Of a stretch of DNA of 40,027 nucleotides, positions 15,359 to 23,993 are shown piece after piece. The stretch spans positions 1 to 40,027 of the forward strand of contig NZ_LMOH01000006.1 of the NCBI RefSeq assembly GCF_001423245.1, given 5' to 3'. Below the pieces are notes generated by a model. The model was not told where the DNA came from. It ran no database searches and saw only the letters and a program-made list of their open reading frames with translations. The translations under genes and the position numbers were made by a program. How positions within the stretch are numbered: position 1 is the stretch's first letter; every line of letters begins with the position of its first letter. The DNA comes from Aureimonas sp. Leaf324 (GTDB taxonomy: Bacteria; Pseudomonadota; Alphaproteobacteria; Rhizobiales; Rhizobiaceae).

Positions 15359-15697
15359 TCAGTCGCCCTGGCCGGGCTCCGCCGAGAAGAACTTCTCGAA
15401 CTTGCCCTCGACCCCGTCCATCGCCTTGGCGTCGGCGGGCGCGTCGCGCTTCACGGTGATGTTCGGCCACTTCTCGGCATACTCGGCATTGATCTTCAGC
15501 CAGTTGTCGAGATTCGGCTCGGTGTCGGGCTTGATCGCCTCGGCCGGGCACTCCGGCTCGCACACGCCGCAGTCGATGCACTCGTCCGGATGGATGACGA
15601 GCATGTTGTCACCCTCGTAGAAGCAGTCCACCGGACACACTTCGACGCAGTCCATATACTTGCAGCGGATGCAATTGTCGGTGACGACGTAGGTCAT
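15359..15697 (-). CDS. fdxA: 7Fe ferredoxin FdxA
   Basis: Small electron carrier of 112 residues with one 3Fe-4S and one 4Fe-4S cluster. Cysteines follow the FdxA pattern: Cys9, Cys17 and Cys21-Pro in the first part, then Cys40, Cys43, Cys46 and Cys50-Pro ([12 protein letters not shown]) in the second. The C-terminal extension ([19 protein letters not shown]) is characteristic of alphaproteobacterial FdxA. The ATG at 15697 gives the canonical [20 protein letters not shown]. The S4-domain and helicase genes lie upstream on the same strand, with 183 bases between, so it may have its own promoter. Confidence 0.93.
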   Translation of the reverse strand: MTYVVTDNCIRCKYMDCVEVCPVDCFYEGDNMLVIHPDECIDCGVCEPECPAEAIKPDTEPNLDNWLKINAEYAEKWPNITVKRDAPADAKAMDGVEGKFEKFFSAEPGQGD

Positions 15698-15880
15698 GGC
15701 GAATTCCCGGAACAGTGGGTCCGCAACGCCGGAACGGACGGATCGTTGCGGATCGGAGTGGTCGCACGACCCGTTCGGGTCGCGAAGCGCTCCATCGGCG
15801 GAGGTACCGTCTCGCTTCGCCGCTTGCAAGAGCGAGCCGTTCCGCTGGCGGCCCTGGCGACGGAATGTCCTTCCCCGCCG

Positions 15881-16189
15881 TCAGCCCTCGTCCTGAGACA
15901 CGGCGGGCTTGGCGTCAGCCCTTGCGGACGTCAGGTCCTGGAACAGGAGGGCAGCCTCGGGGGCGGGTCCCCGGCGGTCGCCGGAATCGAGGATCTTGAG
16001 GATCCGTATGCGATCATGGATCGAGATCGTCAGCACGTCGCCCGGCCGGACCAGCCGGGCGGCGTGCGAGATCTTCTCGCGGTTGACCCGGACCGCACCG
16101 GAAACGGCCAGCTTCTGGGCGAGGCTGCGCGATTTGACGACACGCGCGAAGAACAGCCACTTGTCGATGCGCTGCTCGCCTGCCGCCAT
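15881..16189 (-). CDS. S4-domain RNA-binding protein (Hsp15-like)
   Basis: Protein of 102 residues whose first 50 residues form an S4 RNA-binding domain (RIDKWLFFARVVKSRSLAQK, then LAVSGAVRVNREK). Hsp15 of E. coli, the closest known relative, binds stalled 50S subunits carrying nascent chains. The tail is short and variable. It starts 12 bases after the stop of the large helicase gene, so the two are probably cotranscribed, pairing an RNA helicase with an RNA-binding protein; joint action is inference. Confidence 0.85.
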   Translation of the reverse strand: MAAGEQRIDKWLFFARVVKSRSLAQKLAVSGAVRVNREKISHAARLVRPGDVLTISIHDRIRILKILDSGDRRGPAPEAALLFQDLTSARADAKPAVSQDEG

Positions 16190-16201
16190 GCCTGCCCGCC
16201 C

Positions 16202-19200
16202 CTACTTGCCCAGCTTGTCCTTGAGCGCGGCGAGCTTGGCGAACGGCGAATCGGGATCGATCGGCTTGTTCGCGCGCTCGGGCCGCCGCGCGTCGGCGAC
16301 GGGGCGCGACGTCTCGCGCTCCTTGCCGAAGGCGGGACGACCGCTCCGGCCGGGACCGCCGCGATCCTCGCGCCGCTCCTCGCCCTGTCCGTCGCGCCGT
16401 CCCTGACCCGGCTTGCCCCCGTCGCGTCGCGGGAAGCGGCGCTCGCCGCCCTCGCCGTCCTCGCGCCGGCCACCGCCGCGTCCCTGACGGCCGGGCGGGC
16501 GCTCGCCGCCGGGCTCGGCCGCGGACGGTGCGTCACCATTGCGGGCGCTTTGCCCGCGTCCCTGCGGCCGATTGTTGCCCCGTCCCTGCTGCGGCCGACC
16601 GCGGCCTTCGCCGCGCGAGGGCTTCCACAGGAGCACCATCTTGACCGGCTCGGCCTCGACGGTCTCGCCAGCCGGCGCGTCGGTCGACGGCGCATCCGAG
16701 ACGGACGTTTCGGCGGTCGCCGCCTCGACGGCAGGCGCCTCTTCGGCGCTCGGTGCGGCGACATCCGCCGCGACCGGCTCGTCGGCCGCGTCGGCGTTGA
16801 TCTCGACGACCGGCTGGTCGGCATCCGCCGTATCCTCGACAGCGTCGGCCTCGGCCGAAGCGCCGTCGGCGTCCGCGGCAGCGCCATCGTCGACACCGCC
16901 TGAGGCTGGCTGATTCGCAGACGCCGCCTCGCCCGCCGCCTTGGCCGCCTGCGCCTCGTCCTGGCGGCGCAGTTCGGCGTCGACCTCGGGCTGCGGCACG
17001 GCGTGCGAGCGATAGCCGAGGCCCTTCAGGATCTCGTCCATGTCGTCGGCGGTGGCGCCGAGGATCGACATCATCGCCGGGGTCACGATGAACTCGCGCC
17101 CGTTGAAGGCGCCGTCCGGCCGCTTGGCGGCACCCGGAGCCCAGGCGAGCGCCGGGCGGATGAGGTCGGCCAGACGCTCCAGAATGTCGACGCGCACCGC
17201 GCGGCGCCCGAGCGGACGGTAGCCGGACAGCGCATAGAACACCGGGTCGAAGGTCGGATCGGGCGCGACCGAGGTGCGTCCGGTCGCCAGAAGCTGCGTG
17301 ACCTCGCCGAAGCCCGGCTTGTCGCGCCCGTCCTTGGCGATGCCCCAGAGAAGGGTCATGAGGGCGGCGGGCGCCGGCTTCACCAGTGCCGGCACGAAGA
17401 TGTGGTAGGCGCCGAAGCGCACGCCGAGACGGCGGAGCGCCGCGCGGGCGTCCTGGTCGAGGCCGCGAACCTCGTCCGCGATGTCGCGGCGCTGCAGCAA
17501 GCCGAAGTTCTCGTAGAGGCGGTAGGCGATGCCCCGCGCCTGGCCGTCGACACCCTCGGCATCCCGCAGGTCGGCGAGCGGCTTCAGGATCGTCGAGACC
17601 TGATAGGTCACGAAGCGCTCGGTGCGCTGGACCACCTTGTCGCGGGCCGGGCCGGCGAGCTGCTCGTCGGCCAGGAGCACGACGCGCGGCTTCAGCGGAT
17701 CGTCGCCCGCAAGGAGCGAGGCTACGGGCGCCCCCAGCCAGCGCACCAGCGCATCCGAGCCGATCGCCAGATCGCCGTTCGGGGCGTTCGCATAGCGTTC
17801 GGCGCGCTTGTCGTATTCGCCACCGAGCGCCTTCTGGGCGGCGGCGCGAACGGCCTTGGCATCCGGGCCGTCGGACTTGGTGTCCGGCGTGAACCTGAAG
17901 CCCTGCAGCTCCCCGACCTCGTGGCCTTCAACGCGCACGGTGCCGTCGCTGCCGATTTCAGCTTCCATGAATGCGCTCTCTCTCAGCCGCCTCATAAGGA
18001 CGCTTGTCCTGCGATCTACGAAGCGTTTCGTCAACCGCTCGTGTAGCGCGTCGGACAGACGGTCCTCGATTGCCTTGGTCTTTTCCTGCCAGTGTGTCGG
18101 ATCGGCCAGCCAACCGGGACGATGGGAAATATACGTCCAGGTGCGGATTTCGGCGATGCGTTGGGACAGGGTATCGATATCGCCTTCGGTCAGGTCGGCC
18201 CGCCGCACCTGCTCGGCCATGTAGTCCTCGGCGACATGGCCGCGCCGCACGAGATCGCCGTAGATCGAGGCGATGATCTCAGCGTGCTGGGCCGGCGCGA
18301 TGCGCCGGTAGTCCGGCAGCTTGCAGGCTTCCCACAGGAGCTCGACGTTTCGGGCGCCGTTCGCCCGCGCCATCACCGCGTCGTCGCGCGACAGGAACTC
18401 CAGCGCGCGCTGGTCGACGGCCGGCAGCGAGCGCGCGAGTTCGGGGCTCGGCGGAAGCGCGTCGAGGCTCGCCTTCAGGGCGTCGACGGATGCGAAGTCG
18501 AGCTTGCGCGAGCGCCACTGAAGGACCTTTACGGACGCGAAGTCGTGGGCCTCGATCGCCTCGGCGAGATCCTGGTCGAGCGGATCGACACGGCCCGTCA
18601 CGCCGAACGTGCCGTCGCGCACGTGGCGCCCGGCGCGCCCCGCGATCTGGCCGTATTCGGACGGGGTCAGCTGGCGATACTGGAACCCGTCGTACTTCCA
18701 GTCCTGCGCGAAGGCGACGTGATCGACGTCGAGGTTCAACCCCATGCCGATCGCGTCGGTCGCCACCAGGAACTCGACCTCGCCGTTCTGGTAGAGCTCG
18801 ACCTGCGCGTTGCGGGTGCGCGGGCTGAGCGCGCCGAGAACCACCGCCGCCCCGCCGCGCTGGCGGCGGATGAGTTCGGCGATCGCATAGACCTCCTCGG
18901 TCGAGAAGGCGACGATCGCCGAGCGCCGCGGCAGGCGGGTGATCTTCTTCGATCCGGCGTAGAGAAGCTGCGACATGCGCGGCCGGGTGACGCACTGGAT
19001 GCCCGGCAGGAGCCGCTCCAGCGCGCCGCGCATCGTCGAGGAGCCGAGAAGCAGCGTCTCCTCGCGCCCCCGCGCATGAAGGATGCGGTCGGTGAAGACG
19101 TGGCCGCGCTCGAGATCGGCGGCCAGCTGCACCTCGTCGATCGCGACGAAGGCCGCGCCCGGCTCGCGCGGCATCGCCTCGACGGTGCAGACCTGGTAGC

Positions 19201-19465
19201 GCGCGTTCGGCGGCTTGATCTTCTCCTCGCCGGTGATCAGCGAGACGGCGCCGACGCCGACCCGCTCGACGACGCGCTGGTAGACCTCGCGCGCCAAAAG
19301 GCGCAGCGGCAGACCGATGACCCCCGACGAATGGGCGACCATCCGCTCGATCGCCAGAAAGGTCTTGCCGGTGTTGGTGGGTCCGAGAACGGCGGTGACG
19401 CCACGCCCGCCCGCTCCGGCTTCGGAGCGGCGCGTCGGCTGGGCGGGGAAATGGCTGTCCATCAT
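16202..19465 (-). CDS. Suv3-like DEAD/DEAH-box helicase with disordered C-terminus
   Basis: Predicted ATP-dependent RNA helicase of 1087 residues. Walker A is GPTNTGKT (28-35) and the motif II region is AIDEVQLA (DEVQ at 110-113). VATDAIGMGLNLDVDHVAF and YGQIAGRAGRHVRDGTFGVTG are motifs V and VI as in the mitochondrial degradosome helicase Suv3. After about residue 830 the sequence turns into an Ala/Asp/Glu-rich acidic stretch. It then becomes an Arg/Gly-rich region (GRGRPQQGRGNNRPQGRGQ and more), likely a disordered RNA-binding tail, before a conserved end (IDPDSPFAKLAALKDKLGK). The family is widespread in Hyphomicrobiales; its function in RNA turnover is inferred from Suv3. Confidence 0.85.
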   Translation of the reverse strand: MMDSHFPAQPTRRSEAGAGGRGVTAVLGPTNTGKTFLAIERMVAHSSGVIGLPLRLLAREVYQRVVERVGVGAVSLITGEEKIKPPNARYQVCTVEAMPREPGAAFVAIDEVQLAADLERGHVFTDRILHARGREETLLLGSSTMRGALERLLPGIQCVTRPRMSQLLYAGSKKITRLPRRSAIVAFSTEEVYAIAELIRRQRGGAAVVLGALSPRTRNAQVELYQNGEVEFLVATDAIGMGLNLDVDHVAFAQDWKYDGFQYRQLTPSEYGQIAGRAGRHVRDGTFGVTGRVDPLDQDLAEAIEAHDFASVKVLQWRSRKLDFASVDALKASLDALPPSPELARSLPAVDQRALEFLSRDDAVMARANGARNVELLWEACKLPDYRRIAPAQHAEIIASIYGDLVRRGHVAEDYMAEQVRRADLTEGDIDTLSQRIAEIRTWTYISHRPGWLADPTHWQEKTKAIEDRLSDALHERLTKRFVDRRTSVLMRRLRESAFMEAEIGSDGTVRVEGHEVGELQGFRFTPDTKSDGPDAKAVRAAAQKALGGEYDKRAERYANAPNGDLAIGSDALVRWLGAPVASLLAGDDPLKPRVVLLADEQLAGPARDKVVQRTERFVTYQVSTILKPLADLRDAEGVDGQARGIAYRLYENFGLLQRRDIADEVRGLDQDARAALRRLGVRFGAYHIFVPALVKPAPAALMTLLWGIAKDGRDKPGFGEVTQLLATGRTSVAPDPTFDPVFYALSGYRPLGRRAVRVDILERLADLIRPALAWAPGAAKRPDGAFNGREFIVTPAMMSILGATADDMDEILKGLGYRSHAVPQPEVDAELRRQDEAQAAKAAGEAASANQPASGGVDDGAAADADGASAEADAVEDTADADQPVVEINADAADEPVAADVAAPSAEEAPAVEAATAETSVSDAPSTDAPAGETVEAEPVKMVLLWKPSRGEGRGRPQQGRGNNRPQGRGQSARNGDAPSAAEPGGERPPGRQGRGGGRREDGEGGERRFPRRDGGKPGQGRRDGQGEERREDRGGPGRSGRPAFGKERETSRPVADARRPERANKPIDPDSPFAKLAALKDKLGK

Positions 19466-19523
19466 GATCGCACCATAGGTGGGTCGAAATGGACGAAACG
19501 CAAAGGCCCCCGCCGCGATGATC

Positions 19524-19868
19524 TCAGCGGACGTCGATCACGTCGCCGGTTCTGGCATCGATGATCACGGTCATGTCGTCGCCGCGCCGATCGGCGCCCT
19601 CGACACGAAACGTCCGGCGCTGCCGGAACACGTCGTCGATCTCGCGCATGCCTTCCGAGCGCGCGATGCGCGCGGCCTGGCGCTCGCTGATGCCCGGCGG
19701 TCCGCGGCGCTCGGGCGGACGGTCGTAGCCGTCGTCGGGTCCGCGACGCTCGTTGGGCACGATCTGCAGGCCGTTCGGCCCGAACTCCAGCGTCTGCGAC
19801 AGGGCAGGCGCGGTTGCCGCCAGAAGCGTGGCGGCGAAGGCAAGCGAGAAACGCAGGGGCTTCGACAT
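19524..19868 (-). CDS. Small secreted PepSY-like protein, copy 1
   Basis: Exported protein of 114 residues with signal peptide MSKPLRFSLAFAATLLAATAPALSQ. The mature part has ERQAARIARSEGMREIDDVF and ends GADRRGDDMTVIIDARTGDVIDVR, a pattern like the PepSY fold. The C-terminal 60 residues match the protein encoded at 20006-20347, so the two are tandem paralogues. No enzyme motif is visible; the role is unknown. About 137 bases and a terminator separate it from the upstream copy, so it probably has its own promoter. Confidence 0.75.
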   Translation of the reverse strand: MSKPLRFSLAFAATLLAATAPALSQTLEFGPNGLQIVPNERRGPDDGYDRPPERRGPPGISERQAARIARSEGMREIDDVFRQRRTFRVEGADRRGDDMTVIIDARTGDVIDVR

Positions 19869-19950
19869 GGCGATTCCGTGAGAGAGATGTCCCTAGCCGG
19901 CAAAATTGCGGGAACCCGTGGCGGCTTCAAGACCGGCGACGAGCCACACG

Positions 19951-19984
19951 AAAAAAAGGCGGGCCGCCGGAGCGACCCGCCTTT
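19951..19984 (-). terminator. Intrinsic terminator after secreted protein copy 2
   Basis: On the minus strand AAAGGCGGG pairs with CCCGCCTTT across a 12-base loop and is followed by a run of seven T, 22 bases beyond the stop of the gene ending at 20006. Confidence 0.88.
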
Positions 19985-20005
19985 CTTATTCCATTAGCGC
20001 CGGTG

Positions 20006-20347
20006 TCAGCGGACGCCGATCACGTCGCCGCTGCGGCGGTCGATGTCGACCTGGATGTCGTCGCCGCGGCGATCGGTGCCGATCACACGGTAGGAACGGC
20101 TGGTGCGACGAACGTCGTCCACCTCGCGAACGCCCTCGGCGCGGGCGATGCGCACCGCGTCGCGCTCGCCGATCTCGCGGCCGCGGCGATCATCGCGACG
20201 CATGTCGTCGCGGCGCATGTCGTCACGGTTGGGGTCGACGAGACGAACGCCGTCACGACCGATCTCGATGCCCTGGGCCATGGCCGGCACGGCGCTGGCG
20301 ATGGTAGCGGCCGCCAGGACGGCGATGGTCAGATGCTTGCGGATCAT
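20006..20347 (-). CDS. Small secreted PepSY-like protein, copy 2
   Basis: Exported protein of 113 residues. Signal peptide MIRKHLTIAVLAAATIASAVPAMAQ is followed by GIEIGRDGVRLVDPN, a charged repeat (DDMRR twice, then DDRR) and the shared C-terminus ERDAVRIARAEGVREVDDV...GTDRRGDDIQVDIDRRSGDVIGVR. The ATG at 20347 has AGGAGG-like sequence upstream and yields a clean signal peptide; the frame before it does not. An EcfG-like promoter lies about 70 bases upstream, which hints at a stress-induced periplasmic or surface protein. Function unknown. Confidence 0.78.
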   Translation of the reverse strand: MIRKHLTIAVLAAATIASAVPAMAQGIEIGRDGVRLVDPNRDDMRRDDMRRDDRRGREIGERDAVRIARAEGVREVDDVRRTSRSYRVIGTDRRGDDIQVDIDRRSGDVIGVR

Positions 20348-20416
20348 CAGTAATCCTCCACGAACAGGAGGGCGCCATGGGTTCGAAACAATCGCGCGCC
20401 CGGTATCGCGGTGGAG

Positions 20417-20441
20417 AACACGGGAGAGCCGGATCGGTTCC
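20417..20441 (-). promoter_or_regulatory. EcfG-like promoter of secreted protein copy 2
   Basis: The minus strand reads GGAAC, 16 bases, then TGTT, one mismatch from the EcfG pattern GGAAC-N16/17-CGTT and consistent with the looser GGAAC-N18-TT seen for RpoE2. It lies about 70 bases upstream of the ATG at 20347. Confidence 0.45.
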
Positions 20442-20471
20442 TCCCGTGTTGCCGTCAACGGAAATCGGCCG

Positions 20472-21197
20472 TCAGTGAAAGTACTGGCCGCCGTTGATCG
20501 TCAGGGTCGATCCGGTGATGAACCCGGCGTCCTCGGCCACGAGGTAGAGAACGCTGCGGGCGACCTCCTCCGGCTCCCCGAGCCGGCCGACCGGGATGTG
20601 CGGCAGAATGCGCTCGGCCAGCACCTTCTCGTCGATCGCACGGACCATCTCGGTGCCGATGTAGCCGGGACAGATCGCGTTGACCGTGATGCCGGCGCGT
20701 GCGCCCTCCTGCGCCAGCGCCTTGGTGAAGCCGATGTCGCCGGCCTTGGCGGCGGAGTAGTTCGCCTGCCCCGCCTGCCCCTTCTGGCCGTTGATCGAGG
20801 AGATGTTGACGACCCGGCCGAACTTGCGCGACCGCATGCCGTCCCAGACCTGACGCGTCATGTTGAAGACGCCGGTGAGGTTGGTGCCGATGACCTGGTT
20901 CCACTGTTCCGGCGTCATCTTGTGGAACATGGCATCGCGCGTGATGCCGGCATTGTTGACGAGGATGTCGACCGGCCCAAGCGCGGCTTCCACCGCCGCG
21001 ATGCCCTCGCCGCAGGAGGCGTAGTCCGAGACATCCCACTTGAAGACGTCGATGCCGGTCTCGGCCTTGAAGGCGTTCGCCGCCTCGTCGTTGCCCGCGT
21101 AGTTGGCGGCCACCTTGTAGCCCGCCGCCTTCAGCGCCCTGGACACCGCCGCGCCGATGCCGCGCGAGCCTCCCGTGACGATCGCAACCCTGCTCAT
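20472..21197 (-). CDS. phaB: Acetoacetyl-CoA reductase
   Basis: NADPH-dependent short-chain dehydrogenase of 241 residues that reduces acetoacetyl-CoA to (R)-3-hydroxybutyryl-CoA for polyhydroxybutyrate. The nucleotide motif is TGGSRGIG near the N-terminus and NNAG is at 81-84. The catalytic set is Ser134, Tyr147 and Lys151 (NYSAAKAG). GITVNAICPGYIGTEMV and the ending STLTINGGQYFH are typical of PhaB. The ATG at 21197 has AGGGAGGAA just upstream, so the longer frame is rejected. phaA lies 175 bases upstream on the same strand. Confidence 0.95.
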   Translation of the reverse strand: MSRVAIVTGGSRGIGAAVSRALKAAGYKVAANYAGNDEAANAFKAETGIDVFKWDVSDYASCGEGIAAVEAALGPVDILVNNAGITRDAMFHKMTPEQWNQVIGTNLTGVFNMTRQVWDGMRSRKFGRVVNISSINGQKGQAGQANYSAAKAGDIGFTKALAQEGARAGITVNAICPGYIGTEMVRAIDEKVLAERILPHIPVGRLGEPEEVARSVLYLVAEDAGFITGSTLTINGGQYFH

Positions 21198-21372
21198 GCC
21201 ATTCCTCCCTTTGCGTGATCCTGAAACAGCCTCCCACCGCCCGGACAGGCCGGACGGCGAACGCACGACGACCCTTCGCGCTCTTTATGGAGGGCGCGTG
21301 CCGATCGTCGGATGCGGTTGTCGAAGAGACGCCAGCCTGCCCGCGGCAAGCCGGCCGATGCGGGAGCGGGCC

Positions 21373-22560
21373 TCAGCCGCGCTCGAAGCACATGGCGACG
21401 CCCATGCCGCCGCCGATGCAGAGCGTGGCAAGGCCCCGCTTGGCGTCGCGGCGCGCCATCTCGAAGAGGAGCGTGTTGAGGACGCGCGCGCCCGACGCGC
21501 CGATCGGGTGACCGATCGCGATGGCGCCGCCGTTGACGTTGACGATGTCGGGGTTCCAGCCGAGGTCCTTGTTCACCGCGCAGGCCTGCGCCGCGAAGGC
21601 CTCGTTGGCTTCCACGAGGTCGAGGTCGACGATCGACCAGCCGGCCTTCTCCAGCGCCTTTCGCGAGGCCGGGATCGGCCCGGTGCCCATCACGGCCGGA
21701 TCGACGCCGACGGTCGCCCAGGACACGATGCGGGCGAGCGGTGTCAGGCCGCGGCGCGAGGCTTCCGCCTCGCTCATCAGGACCGCCACGGCCGCGCCGT
21801 CGTTGATGCCGGAGGCGTTGGCGGCAGTCACGGTGCCTTCCTTGTCGAAGGCGGGCTTCAGCTTCTGCACCTTGTCGAGCGTCGTGCCGGCCTTGATGTA
21901 CTCGTCGTCGGCGACGGTCACGTCGCCCTTGCGGCCCTTCACGGTGAAGGGCGCGATCTCGTCCTTGAAGCGGCCGGCCTTCTGGGCCTCCTCCGCCTTA
22001 TTCTGGGAGCGCACGGCGAACTCGTCCTGCTCGTCACGCGTGATCTGCCACTGGCGCGCGACATTCTCGGCCGTGTTGCCCATGTGGTAGCCGTGGAAAG
22101 CGTCGATCAGGCCGTCCTTCAGCATCGAATCGACGAGCTTCATGTCGCCCATCTTGGTGCCCGAGCGCATGTGCGCGACGTGCGGCGCCATCGACATGGA
22201 TTCCTGGCCGCCGGCCACGACGACGCGCGCGTCGCCGCCCGCGATCTGCTGCAGGCCGAGGGCCACGGCGCGCAGGCCCGATCCGCAGAGCTGGTTGAGG
22301 CCCCAGGCGGTGGCCTCCTTCGGCACGCCCGCCGCCATCGCGGCCTGGCGGGCGGGGTTCTGGCCCTCGCCGGCGCTGAGAACCTGGCCGAGGATCACCT
22401 CGTCGACCTCGCCCGGCTCGACGCCGGCGCGCTGCAGGGCGGCGGTGATGGCGGCAGCCCCCAGTTCATGCGCCGGCACGGTGGCGAAGGCCCCGTTGAA
22501 GGCACCCACGGGGGTGCGCGCCGCACCGACGATGACGATGGACTGTCCAGAAGAGCTCAT
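21373..22560 (-). CDS. phaA: Acetyl-CoA C-acetyltransferase
   Basis: Biosynthetic thiolase of 395 residues condensing two acetyl-CoA to acetoacetyl-CoA, the first step to polyhydroxybutyrate. The acyl-accepting Cys92 is in NQLCGSG. His351 ([10 protein letters not shown]) and Cys381 (CIGGGMG) complete the active site. [11 protein letters not shown] is also typical. The substrate loop [17 protein letters not shown] fits PhaA rather than a beta-oxidation thiolase. It precedes phaB, giving the usual phaAB pair, and is divergent from phaR. Confidence 0.95.
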   Translation of the reverse strand: MSSSGQSIVIVGAARTPVGAFNGAFATVPAHELGAAAITAALQRAGVEPGEVDEVILGQVLSAGEGQNPARQAAMAAGVPKEATAWGLNQLCGSGLRAVALGLQQIAGGDARVVVAGGQESMSMAPHVAHMRSGTKMGDMKLVDSMLKDGLIDAFHGYHMGNTAENVARQWQITRDEQDEFAVRSQNKAEEAQKAGRFKDEIAPFTVKGRKGDVTVADDEYIKAGTTLDKVQKLKPAFDKEGTVTAANASGINDGAAVAVLMSEAEASRRGLTPLARIVSWATVGVDPAVMGTGPIPASRKALEKAGWSIVDLDLVEANEAFAAQACAVNKDLGWNPDIVNVNGGAIAIGHPIGASGARVLNTLLFEMARRDAKRGLATLCIGGGMGVAMCFERG

Positions 22561-22863
22561 GGAATGCCTTTCCTCCCGCAGGATGCTGGCGGCTCTGCCG
22601 CCGCGTCAGCCGTCGCTATCTCGCAGACGGGTTTACCGGCTGTCAAACGTTGCAGCCGGAGATTGCGTTGCAGCCGGCGCCTCGTCCGCGTCGCGTGCAG
22701 GCGCACGGAAGCGGATGCCCCGTGGCATCCCGGCGAAACGTCTGCGGACAAACGGCTCCGTGCGCTGCGGAACGTTTGGAAACGCCGCAAAACTGTGGTC
22801 AAGTCTTCGCAGGGGCAGCACGGCCGCGAGGCCGCTCCCGGGCCAGCATGTGGGAGAGAGCGG
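22561..22863. other. phaA-phaR divergent intergenic region
   Basis: No gene is supported here. It must hold the promoters of both phaAB and phaR. It contains a pair of direct repeats near the middle and several CTGC/GCAG-type tetramers. No clear sigma-70 or EcfG-type promoter could be assigned with confidence. Confidence 0.5.
22649..22677. repeat. Direct repeat between phaA and phaR, possible operator
   Basis: GTTGCAGCCGG occurs at 22649-22659 and again at 22667-22677, an 18-base period. It lies about 90-115 bases upstream of phaA. PhaR proteins bind TGC-rich sites near pha genes, so this is a candidate autoregulatory or phaAB operator; the link is inference. Confidence 0.35.
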
Positions 22864-23454
22864 ATGGCACGCAGCAACGAACCGACGGTGATCAAGAAGT
22901 ACGCCAACCGGCGGCTCTACAACACCGGCACGTCCATGTACGTCACGCTCGAGAACCTTGCGGCCATGGTCAAGGGCAACGAGGACTTCGTGGTGCAGGA
23001 CGCCAAGACCGGCGAGGACATCACCCATTCCGTCCTGACCCAGATCATCTTCGAGCAGGAGAACAAGGGCGGGCAGACCCTGATGCCCATCACCTTCCTG
23101 CGCCAGCTGATCCGCTTCTACGGCGACCAGATGCAGATGGTGGTTCCCGCCTATCTCGAACAGTCGATGGCCGCCTTCCAGCGCGAGCAGGAAAGCTTCC
23201 GCGCGACATCGGCCAACCCCCTCCAGATGATGGAGACGCAGGTCCGTCGCAACACCGAGATGTTCCGCGAGGCGATGGCCGTGTTCAACCCGTTCATGGC
23301 CAATGCGCTCGGCACGGCGGCCGAGGCGGTCAAGGGCGCCGCGCCCAAGCCGACCGCCCCGCCCGCGCCGACGCAGGACGACCTGACGGCGATGCGCGAC
23401 CAGCTGGCCGAGATGCAGCGCCGTCTCGAGGCGCTGGATTCCAAGAAGGGCTGA
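22864..23454 (+). CDS. phaR: Polyhydroxyalkanoate synthesis repressor PhaR
   Basis: Regulator of 196 residues that senses polyhydroxybutyrate granules and represses phasin and pha genes. The N-terminal DNA-binding domain begins with the family signature IKKYANRRLYNTGTSMYVTL. The accumulation-regulator domain follows (HSVLTQIIFEQENKGGQTLM, then PITFLRQLIRFYGDQMQ). The Ala/Pro linker and a C-terminal coiled coil (MRDQLAEMQRRLEALDSKKG) are also visible. The ATG at 22864 has GGGAGAGAG upstream. It is divergent from phaAB, the usual arrangement in Hyphomicrobiales. Confidence 0.95.
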   Translation: MARSNEPTVIKKYANRRLYNTGTSMYVTLENLAAMVKGNEDFVVQDAKTGEDITHSVLTQIIFEQENKGGQTLMPITFLRQLIRFYGDQMQMVVPAYLEQSMAAFQREQESFRATSANPLQMMETQVRRNTEMFREAMAVFNPFMANALGTAAEAVKGAAPKPTAPPAPTQDDLTAMRDQLAEMQRRLEALDSKKG

Positions 23455-23500
23455 AACGGTGCAGCCCGGCGCTTCAGGCGCGTCGGGCCGACCTCCCACG

Positions 23501-23537
23501 AAAAAGGGCCGGCGCGCGAGGCGACCGGCCCTTTTTT
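23501..23537. terminator. Bidirectional intrinsic terminator (phaR / rpmF)
   Basis: AAAAAGGGCCGG and CCGGCCCTTTTTT form a long stem with A and T runs on both sides, between the convergent phaR and rpmF genes. Confidence 0.9.
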
Positions 23538-23577
23538 CATATCAGCGGCACCCGCAAGGGGCGCCGGACGGGACGGT

Positions 23578-23763
23578 TCAGGCGTTGTCCTTAACCGTCA
23601 GGATCTGCTTGCCGCGGTACATGCCCGTCTTCAGGTCGATGTGGTGCGGACGGCGCAGCTCGCCGGAGTTCTTGTCCTCGATGTAGGTCGGCGCGGTGAG
23701 CGCGTCGGCCGAGCGGCGCATGCCGCGCTTGGAGGGGGAAGTCTTTCGCTTGGGGACGGCCAT
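23578..23763 (-). CDS. rpmF: 50S ribosomal protein L32
   Basis: Ribosomal protein of 61 residues with the conserved start [20 protein letters not shown] and the [16 protein letters not shown] ending of the Cys-free alphaproteobacterial form. The usual zinc cysteines of other L32 proteins are absent here, as is normal in this group. mtgA lies 230 bases upstream on the same strand. Confidence 0.97.
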   Translation of the reverse strand: MAVPKRKTSPSKRGMRRSADALTAPTYIEDKNSGELRRPHHIDLKTGMYRGKQILTVKDNA

Positions 23764-23993
23764 CGGTCTCTCCGTTCAGGTCGCCGGCGCGAATTCCCGA
23801 AGGAGCGTCGCGCCGTTCAAGTGGTTCATCTGTGGCGAGCCGGCGGCGCACCGTGCGCCCGGCCCTTCCCGAACCGACGACCGGCGGCCGACCCTTGACG
23901 AGGATCGATCCTGCCCTTCGCACTGACGGGAAATCGAGGGTCGCATAGCAAACCCGGCCCGGTTTGCAAAGGGGAGGCTGCCGAAATCGCGGC

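Noticed and set aside
18092-19564. 490-residue plus-strand frame inside the helicase gene
   Set aside because: It is antisense to a clearly conserved helicase; long opposite frames are expected in high-GC DNA.
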